Of a stretch of 64,000 nt of DNA, positions 22,037 through 31,473 are shown piece after piece; positions within the stretch are counted from its first letter, which is position 1; every line of letters starts with the position of its first letter. The position numbers and the translations under genes were made by a program. The notes under the pieces were generated by a model. The model was not told the origin of the DNA, did not search any database, and worked only from the letters and a program-made list of their open reading frames with translations. Source of the DNA: Curvularia sp. ZM96. Lineage: Eukaryota; Ascomycota; Dothideomycetes; Pleosporales; Pleosporaceae. The DNA is taken from contig JAJGBQ010000003.1 of NCBI GenBank assembly GCA_022457065.1, forward strand, positions 2,170,001 through 2,234,000, written 5' to 3'.

Positions 22037-23721
22037 ATGCGCCGAACGCTCAGAAGATCCTGCGATGCGTGCGCAAGGTCAAAGCTCAGCTGCGATCTTC
22101 GCACGCCAATGTGCTCACGCTGCGTCAAGAGAAAGATGAGCCGTTGCGTCTATGTGAACGAGCCGCTAACGTTACCTTCGACCGAACGAAACGCCGTGCC
22201 CAACGGTACAAACTCCGATATTGATATCCCAACGCGAAACACGCAGCTTGTTCGTTTCCGTTCTTCGTCGCCACAGATTACCATCGGCAAACCTTTGGAC
22301 CATTTCAACTCGCTGCCACAGACCAGACTACCAAGAGCTCGCGTGCTGCAGCTTATCCAACACTGTGAGTGATTCGCAAACCCTAGAATAACTTGTACAT
22401 CAAGCTGCAATCCATGCCGACGCGGAAAAGGCAATGCACCATCTACTGATCATCTGGCTCGTGCAGGCGCTAGGCTCTTCAAGGTACAGCAGTACAGCTG
22501 ACACAGTATAGTTCTGTCCAACATAGCCTTCCAATATTATCCTCTAGACTTAGAGCAATCGTCAAATCCGTTCGTCGTTTCCTGGTGGCCGCTCGCTCTC
22601 AACGATCCCGCTTTGTTTCACGTATCTCTCCAAACAGCATCCTTGGATCTGGACCTAAGAGCACAAAATGGATTTGAAAACTCTGAAATCCTCATGGCCG
22701 ACTCGATCGCGTTAGTGCGACGACGTGTTGAAGACCAGTCCCTGGCATGTGGGGACGAAACGATAGATTCCGTAGTCACGTTGGCTGCTATCGAGGTAAC
22801 CAACTCCAGGCCCGGACCACTGTGCTGCGAAAGAAGAGCTAATGTTTGGCTTGCAGTTCGGCAAAGGCAACACTACTGTTAGCAGTATGCACATTGAGGG
22901 CGTTAAAAGAATGGTTCAGATAAGGGGAGGCATACATGCGCTAAAACTTGCAAGTCCCCTGACAGCACGCATGGTTGCTTGGTAAGTCTTCGCTTTTTAC
23001 GCAAGGTACATGCATCCCGCTAACAAAATCGCTCAGGGTTTCCATGGTACTCATGCAGCAGCCACAATTTGATGTGCAAAATGACCAAACACGTGGCGAT
23101 GCGATAGCTCCGATTCAAGAGTGGATTCAAATTGGTCAAGACTATCAACAAACGCTTCCGCCAGCGTTCTCCGGTCTCGAATTGGAACCTACAGTCAGCG
23201 ACATAATCATGCGGCTCCACGGTATCTTTGACATGTCTCGGAAACAGCCTTTATCTACCACTGATCTACATGATCTAACGTGTTTTGTTCTACACCAGTT
23301 ACTTTCGTTGCCTTCGCCACCCCTTGAGATGACAGCCGTCGATGCGCAATCTGCATGCCTTCGATATGCAGTAGCGCTTTACATGCTTGTCATTCACGGA
23401 CCTACGTATTTCACCCATGCACACCTGCAGTCGACTTTGGTATCAAGACTTAAGCATTGCATTAATGAGGCACTAGACCACTTGTACCTCCATCATGGAG
23501 AAATAGCGCTGTGGATCGTATCGGTAGGCTTAGTTGCATCTGTTGACACACTGGATAGTCCTTGGTTCCTTGCCCAGGCGAAGGTGCTGAGTCAATCCCT
23601 GGACTTGCGTGCCTGGTCCGATGTTTTTGTTCATCTCGAGACGGTTTTCTGGTATCGCGGGATGAGACGCGCTGAGACCATGTTTCGGCAACAGTGGGAG
23701 ATCGTATTGCATGCGATGTAA
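22037..23721 (+). CDS. Zn2Cys6 fungal transcription factor
   Basis: Four exons: 22037-22364, 22512-22795, 22857-22981 and 23037-23721, giving 473 aa. The N-terminus carries a complete binuclear cluster (CDACARSKLSCDLRTPMCSRC...RCVY) with six Cys. Exons 2-4 give the fungal-specific regulatory domain (YYPLDLEQSSNPFVVSWW ... DPALFHVSLQTASLDLDLRAQNGF ... GVKRMVQIRGGIHAL). The ATG at 22037 (MRRTLRRSCDAC) is preferred; 22004 is an in-frame alternative. This is a nuclear DNA-binding regulator of unknown target. It lies 1.9 kb upstream of the FAD monooxygenase, so local regulation is possible but not shown. The exon 1 to 2 join (147-nt intron) is the least certain. Confidence 0.85.
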
Positions 23722-25639
23722 TATTGCTGTAGCATCGCCTTTGCTACATTGAAAGGTATCGGCATGTGAGCCATGGAAAGCGTCTGAAATCAGATACAAA
23801 TATTCGCATATGTGTCGTCTATTACACTCATATAGTTCAGGCTCAAAGAACTGTTTCCTTTTCGCAGCAAGTCGAGACCCATATTTCTGCCCACCAGTCC
23901 ACTTTTGTGTACCCACACCAGTTGATAAACACAGCTGCAACCACGCTGATCATTGTGCGAACCACCCCACATCTGCAACTGCCAACGGTCTGGTAGCTAA
24001 GTAACGCCGGGCTCTAAACCTTAGTCGATGCAGATCAGTTGACACCACAATCCCGATGGTTTGGGAATACACTAACACCGAGTACGTACAAAATAATGCA
24101 TGGAGATGTCACCCGAGAATTGGTATCTGGTCTCTGAGAAGGGCCGATATAGCTTCGGATGAAAAATTGACTCACTAATGGTGCGAAATGTCGGGCTGGG
24201 CGGAGTTGTACGGTAGTGGCTACACGCACTGCGTACAGCGACATAGCTGTGATTCAATACAATGTCGAGGCGTATATCTCAAAGCTCAGAATCATGCATT
24301 TGTTCAACTTCTATAAAGGAAACTACGAAAAAAATCCAACACACTGCGGCGCATGCATAATTCATCCATTCAAGTACTTGGAATAGTAGTCGCAGTCCAT
24401 GATCCAAGCTAGGTCTTCCTTGCACAACACCCTCCTAATCTTGCCGACTGAAGCCAGCGCAACGACATCAAGGGGAGCGCCTAGACTTCTCGTGCTCTTC
24501 TATTGCCTTCCCTTCGTGAGAGCGGCTCCGACCTTTTTTTTATAGGAAATAGCGGTGCTAGTGCTGGTTGGTTGTAACATCTACCACCCTTTGCATTCTC
24601 CATAAAGATACTCTATGCCAGTGCAGTCACCAGCGTTAGTGAGTCGTCTGCCATTTCAAGCTTTTAGCGCATGCAGATTTCTGAGTGCAGCAGATTACCG
24701 GGCAATTATGCAGCGAGCGCGGTTCTCTTTTGGCCTCGATCGCACTCCTATCATGTGCACAACAAGAAGAATGGGACTAGTAGACGAGAGGCTTACAATT
24801 GTACTAGAGATGGTGGAATTTGAGCACGACGTCGTTAGGGTGTGATGTAGTCTGAAGTGGATGTCGCTCATAATAATTTAGAGCTGGATGATTATAAGTA
24901 GCGAGCCATGTAAGTAGTAGATGGAGATGATCGCTTTTATGAAACGTTATTAGTGGGCGTTTGCTGCCAGTATGCCAATAGGAAAGCTGACAGCATACTC
25001 TGAACGCAATGCCGCAGGGTGGCTGTAGATATAGAACAGGAGCAAGTATTAAGTTATTGTTCTTGCCTTAAGCAAAAGAAAAATGCCTGCTTGCGACAAC
25101 ACCTCCATAGCAGCATTTGTATCGTGTGCTTTTTCCATACGCTTATCTTACAACAATTTCGAATACCTCTTCGACGTCAACAGAATCTTCATATTCACGC
25201 CACGATCTAGATATTCATCACATAGTACAGTGAAGACACAAGAAGGACCCTAGATAAAGCAATTGAGGCTGAACAGAGCCAAGACACTAGCTTACCGGTA
25301 CCTAAGACGAAGCCCGAACGGCGAGCTTCCGCAACTCAAGCGGGCCGCTTTTCGTGCGAAGTACAATTCAAAACATGTCTTCGACAAATGCTTTACAAAT
25401 GAGAGCCTTTATTGCATCATGAGGTAATGTGGAGTGTAAGCTGGCTTAGTGACCATTCATCGGCTTAGCAATCGGCCCAGGTTGGAGTTCCGAAACTCCG
25501 AGTTGGCATCCGCTTGCCTATTGCTGTAAATGACACCATACAGCACACTTCGTAGAACAACCCGCTCGTGTGATATATGAGCAGCCATGTATCTGCTCCA
25601 GGAGATGTCATCACTTCTCACATCACACTACGTTCCACC
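23722..25639. other. Intergenic, no gene seen
   Basis: About 1.9 kb without a supported coding frame. It is AT-richer than the flanks and contains scattered short open frames without domains. It includes the promoter of the FAD monooxygenase at its right edge. Confidence 0.5.
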
Positions 25640-26866
25640 ATGAGTCCTTCTAAACCGGTCCTCATTGCTGGCGCTGGCATTGCCTCGCTCCTCCTCGCCC
25701 GATCGCTGCACCGTTCTGGGATCCCGTTCCTCGTCTTCGAGCGCGACGAGTCTATCATCTTCCGAGCGCAGGGTTACCGCCTGCGCCTATCGAGTCTAGG
25801 ACTTGACGCAATAGAAGAAGCACTTGGACCGGAGGACTTTCAAAAGTTCTACGAGAGATGCGGTAAAACGGGCAGTGCGGGATTAGTTGCTATTGACCCA
25901 CTGACGGGAGAGACACTGGATGAAGATGAGACATCGGCCAACAATGGAGCACTAACTAGCAGAGATGGGAAGGTTGTGGGTATCTCACGTGGAGACATGC
26001 GCACATTGTTCATGGAGGGCCTGGAACATAATGTACGATGGAACCACCGTATTGTTGGCTACGAGAAGACGGACAACGGCATTTGCCTGGTATTTGCCGA
26101 TGGAAGTAAGAGTGAAGAAGGCTCCATGTTGGTAGGGGGTGAAGGAGTGAAGAGCGCGATCGCAGCGCAACTGTCGAATGGCGCCATCAAGGTCTACGAC
26201 CTAGGCTCGCGGGGCATACATGGACAGGCCCCTACGAGTGCTTTCAAGGGCTTGGGGGAGGGTGTATTCCTCATCACCGACAACGACTCACAGCCGAATG
26301 GAAGAGTATGGTTAATCACCAATGTCCGCGCTGGTGATATGGACAGGCCAGACATTGAATTCGGCTGGACCATGATAGGCTCACCGGGTGTCATTAATGC
26401 ACCCAACAACAACTACACCATTACTGGCCAACCTGCGGCGAAAATTGCCAAGTCGCTTACATCACGTTGGCATGCACGCATGAAGCCGTTATTGGACAAC
26501 ATGAATGAGGCCGAGGCCGCTTTCTGGAAGATTACCTGTTCTTCACCAGAAGGAGTGCCTGAATGGCCCAACGAAGCACGCGTGACGGCCATTGGCGATG
26601 CTGTGCATGCGATGACGCCGGCAGGTGGTAACGGTGCCAACACCGCAATGCGCGATTCGGCTTTGCTAGGCCGACTGATGGCAGAGGCATGGAAGCGTGG
26701 GGACGGCGATAGCTGGACGGGCGTGACAGCGGCTTACGAGAAAGAGATGCGTGCATATGCCACGGAAGCTGTCAAGGCCAGTTTTGGACTGGCTACAAAA
26801 CAGTTTGGTGCCAACACCGACGTGAAGAATGCGCCCACTATTAACGAGTACGTGGCGCCCAACTGA
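25640..26866 (+). CDS. FAD-dependent monooxygenase (aromatic hydroxylase-like)
   Basis: Single exon, 408 aa from ATG 25640. An upstream in-frame ATG at 25577 would add 21 residues, but the Rossmann fold begins right after 25640 (KPVLIAGAGIASLLLARSLHRSGIPFLVFERD), so the shorter start is favoured. The GxGxxA dinucleotide-binding motif and terminal acidic residue of the first beta-alpha-beta unit are present. A second FAD motif, the GD box (TAIGDAVHAMTPAGGNGANTAMRDS), is intact. There is no membrane anchor or signal peptide. The family uses NAD(P)H and O2 to hydroxylate small aromatic or polyketide-type substrates in the cytosol. The substrate is unknown. It lies between two Zn2Cys6 regulator genes. 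Confidence 0.9.
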   Translation: MSPSKPVLIAGAGIASLLLARSLHRSGIPFLVFERDESIIFRAQGYRLRLSSLGLDAIEEALGPEDFQKFYERCGKTGSAGLVAIDPLTGETLDEDETSANNGALTSRDGKVVGISRGDMRTLFMEGLEHNVRWNHRIVGYEKTDNGICLVFADGSKSEEGSMLVGGEGVKSAIAAQLSNGAIKVYDLGSRGIHGQAPTSAFKGLGEGVFLITDNDSQPNGRVWLITNVRAGDMDRPDIEFGWTMIGSPGVINAPNNNYTITGQPAAKIAKSLTSRWHARMKPLLDNMNEAEAAFWKITCSSPEGVPEWPNEARVTAIGDAVHAMTPAGGNGANTAMRDSALLGRLMAEAWKRGDGDSWTGVTAAYEKEMRAYATEAVKASFGLATKQFGANTDVKNAPTINEYVAPN

Positions 26867-27289
26867 AGATAGGACTTACATAATGGGACTCGATACATAT
26901 GCACGTAGAACAAAGCGCCAAACCCTGAATTCATACCTGTCCCAATCCTGCTATGGCTAGTGTTTGTTAGCAAAACAAGTGGAGAGGCGGAGACCAGTTA
27001 GACGGAGAGCTGAACAGTCCAGACTGGCGGGGGCTCCCACCACCAAACGCTTGGCCCTCGTCGTGGTATCGGATGCGGCTCCTGGCGGGGCTGAAATGCA
27101 AATTTGCTTCATCACCCTCAGCGCAGGATCACTTGACAAGGACGGTAGCCGACGGTACCATCTGCCGCCGTTACCACGACTCATGTCTGGTAATCTTCCC
27201 CGCCTCTCCAGTCGGTCCACCCCCGACCTACCCCGACCTTAAAAACCGGGTCAACCCACCATGCAACATGCTCTCGCACGAGATTCCCG
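26867..27289. other. Intergenic / promoter of the second Zn2Cys6 gene
   Basis: A 423-bp spacer between two plus-strand genes. Nothing but presumed 3' UTR and promoter sequence was recognised; the right part is C-rich (CCCCGACCTACCCCGACC near 27224-27240). Confidence 0.45.
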
Positions 27290-29362
27290 ATGAATCCACA
27301 TACCTCACCACGACCGCGCAAACGTCGTGCCATCAATGCCTGTGTTAGTTGCCGGACGTCCAAAGTGCGGTGCGACGGCAACCGCCCTTGCCAGCGGTGC
27401 GAACGGAATAATGCTTCCTGCCAGTACTTTGACGCAGTCAAGGACGAGAATGTGCTACGCATCGAAAAGCTCGAAGCCGAAATGGCTGCCATTCGCGAGC
27501 AGCTCGGTACCAGAGAGCTGGCAGTCCCGAAGACTAGTGTGAGTACGCCTTCTCGCATGCATTAGTGATGTTTCTCGAAGAACTTCCAAATGGTATCCGC
27601 TCCAATCGCGGCAAAGGAACCCGAAACCCACGTGGCTGGAGGGATATAGAAACATGTAGCTAATTCTGTTTTCACTTCAGTCATCCATGGACCACCAAAG
27701 TGTGACTGTTGCAGACATCACGCCTCGATCTCCACCTGGGCACAGCGCCCTCGGCAGTGCTGTGGATGCAGGCCTCATTAATTGGGAGCAAGCCGCTCAT
27801 TGGTACCAGAGGTAAGTTGGGTTCGTCAACGTTGCCAAAACAGCCGTGCTGACCATTTGTTAGCTTTTTTTCTGGTAGTGTAAGGTGAAACTCCGTCATG
27901 ATGAACAACAATATGCTAAGTAAAATAGCAATATCTTGTGCCAATATTTTCTGAGAGACATGACACAATCACTTCTGTGTCTTCACGAAGCGCGGTGCTC
28001 TTCGACGCTATAGTCAGTATCGGCTGCCGCGCTGAGGAGGGCTTCAACGCAACCATTTATCGCCAACTCCAATCGCGAGTTCGTGATCACATTACGAACT
28101 TACTTATCAACAAAAGCAAACCTAGTGTAGAAGACGTTCAGGCTATCACACTCGTAGCTGCTTATTCTGAGAATGGCTTTTTCTTAATCGCAACTGCACT
28201 TCGATTTGCCATACAGCTCGATCTGCCCCGTGTGGTCGATCGACTCATTGCAAAAGGCCAGACAAATTCTGGAGCCATCAGTGCTGAAGAGCAGGAGTTA
28301 TATCGTCTGTCCCGCGTCTGGCATGGAATATGCAATCTTGAACTCTTGTAAGCTAAGCTCCAATCCCTCATCAACATTGATCATCTGACACATTCTAGCT
28401 TCTCACTAGACGGAGGAAAACTGCCAGGTCTGACGCTACACACTTCTCCTAGGAAAATCAGAAGCCTTTTGCATCATCCAGAACGTACATCAGTCGATAT
28501 TCGGCTACTCTCACAGGTGGAACTCAACTTGATTCGAACGGAGGCATACACCAAGATCATGCGACGAACTGGCGACGACTTTCTGCTCCAGGAAAACGAG
28601 AATCAAGTCCAAAGGACCGTAGATGATGCCAGTGTCGAGCTGACACTTTGGCTTGAAGAATGGACAAAGATTGTCATGGCAGAACCTGTGCCACATCAGC
28701 GAGCGCTGGCGCTGCAAAACCTACATATACAACGTGAATGGGCTATGATGACATTATACTTGAAGGCCGTGGCATCCTCTGGCGTCGAGAACATCGCTTT
28801 CATGACTGATTTCCAGAGGGACTTCATACGCAGAGCTAAGGATGCGGCAAGTCGGCACCTGCACTACATGCTGCAATCATACACATCATCACCGGACTCT
28901 TCACCGGCATCATCAACGCATACAATTGGATCCACATATCTCAGTACATTCCGATGGACTTTGGATTACGTTTGGGCTAAGTGCGCCGTCTCCATTCTGC
29001 TTGTACTCAAGCTAGCTATTCTTCTCCGCGATCCTCCCGCTTCTGTCATGGCGCTACTCCGTGATGCTCATAGAGTACTGGAAGAACTGAAAACAGTAAC
29101 GGTAGGCCACATTGCATACTTTCAGATTCTGCAAACCAGTATCGAGAAATGCGAGGCTGCATTGCGAGAATACTCTGTGGAGCAAGGTCATGCTTTGCAG
29201 TCTATGGCTGCGCCCGAGAGAAACGGTGGTGCTGCTGAAAGCGAATTTCAAGGCTATGTGCCGCGGGAGTTTGTGTTCGAGTGGGAGTTTCCTGGGCTGA
29301 ACCTCAAGCATATGCCCATGGGGTGGCAGGATTTATTCGTCAACATTGATAGTCTTTTCTGA
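27290..29362 (+). CDS. Zn2Cys6 fungal transcription factor with coiled coil and microexon
   Basis: Five exons: 27290-27538, 27681-27811, 27864-27879, 27929-28347 and 28399-29362, giving 592 aa. The binuclear cluster is complete (CVSCRTSKVRCDGNRPCQRCERNNASCQYF). A heptad-like dimerisation helix follows (ENVLRIEKLEAEMAAIREQL). Exon 3 is only 16 nt and encodes the FFSGS core. It is needed to join WYQ to QYLVPIFSERHDT, a common element at the start of the regulatory domain. That domain continues through CRAEEGFNATIYRQLQSRVRDHI and a long helical C-terminus. It is a plausible pathway regulator for the adjacent MFS/GH31 gene pair (inference from position). Confidence 0.88.
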
Positions 29363-29479
29363 TTCTGAATATCAAGTTGGCACAGAGCAAGGCACGAGTG
29401 CAAGCAAACGATGTATTAACAAGTATAGAATGTCATAATTCCAGACCTTTCAACTGGTCATTGTGCACCGGCACCTATC

Positions 29480-31161
29480 TTAATAGACATAGACGAAATC
29501 TTCGTTCTTGAGATCAGTCACATCGTCAAAGGCCTTGTCACCCACACCGCTTGCCTCATTCTCGGCTTCCTCCTCGCTACCTTCGCGAGACGTCCCCATA
29601 CTGGTGTCAATAACGACGGCGGACTTGCCCATGCTCTCGCGCATTGCGGCATGCTTGCGGTTGAGCAATTTGATCCACAGGGTCGCGACCACGATCAACA
29701 CAATGATCAGGATGAAAAGGGCAAGGTTCACTCGCAGACCGCGCCTGTAGTACGGCTTCTCTGATGGCTTGAAAAGCATGGGTCCGATAATGTTTCCTGC
29801 ACTGGCACCTACGAACAGAATGCTGGTGGTGACCTTGCGCTTGGTGTCTCCACCGGTGTTTTGGCCTGACCAGGAGTAGATGAGCGGGGAGATTCCCGGA
29901 TAGAAGGAGGTCATGTAGTATCCGAAGAGCAGGACACCACGGTGTCCAGCGTCGCGTCCAACCACCATGAGGATGACGATACCGATGATTGGCGGGATGC
30001 ACAGCAGGATGAGCACCGGAGACTTCTTCTTCAGCCAGGTTGCCAGCCAAGCACCGCCTACCGTTGCAATGATCTGAACCACGCCAAAGGGCATGTTGAA
30101 CAGGATTGTCTCAAACTTTCCAAATCCGAAACCCTGGATGATCAATGGGCCAAAAGCGGAGATACCACCACTGGGAATGCTGATGGCTGTCAACATAGAG
30201 AACCAAAGCCACGTCTTTGGGTCCAAGAAGGCCTCAAGCACATGTTCCCACTTCCAAACTCGAGATGCGACACCCATCTGGTTCATGCGCAAACGTTCAA
30301 CTGCAACGAGCTTTTCGTGTTCGTTCAGGAACTTCGCCTCCATGGGCGAGTCGGGCATGAAGATCCAAACGCAGATTGACACAACGACGGTGAGCAGTCC
30401 ACAGAAGAGGAAGATGATCTGGTAGGAGTGTAGAAGGTCGGAGTTGATGTGTCCAAGGCCATAGCATAGCAGACTGCCGAGAATGTTCACTATGCCCAAC
30501 ATGGCGTACCAGGCTGCGTTTCGGTTCGTCTGTTCGCCACGTTTGTACCACATCTGGACTACGGCAATGAAAGCGGGAGCTAGAAATGTATTAGTAAATG
30601 TTTTCAGAGTGTGTGCGATGGTAACATACCGACTGCAGCCTCAAAGCCACCAAGAAGGAAACGCGTCACCATGAGTCCAGTAAAGTTTTTCGCACCAGCC
30701 ATGCCGCACAGGATGCATCCCCAGGTGAAGACCATGGCGCCAATAAACTTTCCCATCCTTATTTTGACGAGCAAGAACGCGACGAGCGGTTGTGCTACCA
30801 ATTGCGCAATGTACACAATACTTCCTAACCAAGAGTACTGGTTTGACTTGGGGTCGAGGTTTGCATCCTGGATGAGTCCGAAGACAGAGGCGTAAGATAG
30901 TGTCGTCTTGTCGAGGGACTGGAGGAAATAAACGCTGAGGAGGATGGGCAGGATGATGAGATCGATTTTCTTCAGCACCCGCCTGTTCTCCTCCGACGTT
31001 ACGACGATGCGTTCGTTGGAGGCAAGCAGCTCGGCGGCTTTGTCTTTTCCTTTGGTAGTTTTTTCATTGGTGGGCTTGTGAATGGATTCGGTGGTTTCGA
31101 CATTTGGCTTGGAGCCGATGTCGGCTGCGGCAGTCTCGTGCACCTCAGATTTGGGAGACAT
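29480..31161 (-). CDS. MFS transporter, Dal5/allantoate-permease (anion:cation symporter) type
   Basis: Two exons, 31161-30630 and 30579-29480, giving 543 aa. A hydrophilic N-terminal tail of about 70 residues precedes TM1 (IDLIILPILLSVYFLQSLDKTTLSYASVFG), a hallmark of the Dal5 family. About 12 hydrophobic segments follow, split by a central cytoplasmic loop (MPDSPMEAKFLNEHEKLVAVERLR, with the PDSP motif). The C-tail is acidic (REGSEEEAENEASG). The splice rejoins GGFEAAV to APAFIAVVQMWYKRGEQ, the conserved TM4-TM5 area. The family imports carboxylates, ureides, vitamins or dipeptides across the plasma membrane. The actual substrate is unknown. It shares a 312-bp promoter with the GH31 gene. 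Confidence 0.92.
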
Positions 31162-31473
31162 GATGAACAGAGTTGAGATGGCGACTTCGAGACTCTGGCG
31201 GTTGTTCCTAGGGATCTACCCGACAGCACTTATACAGGTTCCCCACGGGGACCCCAGAAGAGAATCTTGACTGCTTGCGGCCTAGCCCATCGCTGGTGCC
31301 GGCCGAAGATGCCGCACCTTCGGGCCTGGTCACAAGCCTACTCCATTCCCTCGGCGACTGAAAGTGGAAATCTCGGGCGAATGCCGACCTCACATCTTTG
31401 CTATAAATGTAAGTCACTGTATTGGAGCTATCTGGAGTAAACTTTTTCAGCTTCTCTATACCCCTATTTCATC
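31162..31473. promoter_or_regulatory. Divergent promoter, MFS transporter / GH31, with TATA and CreA-type sites
   Basis: This short spacer drives both genes. Toward GH31 there is a TATAAA at 31402-31407, 67 bp before the ATG. Toward the transporter a TATAAG-like box lies on the minus strand near 31234-31229, about 70 bp before its ATG. Two hexamers fit the CreA/Cre1 consensus SYGGRG on the minus strand: CCCCAC at 31241-31246 (GTGGGG) and CCCCAG at 31252-31257 (CTGGGG). They are 5 bp apart, the paired layout that functional CreA sites usually have. A CGG-N9-CCG palindrome at 31300-31314 is a candidate Zn2Cys6 site. Sites are seen directly; function is inferred. Confidence 0.5.
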
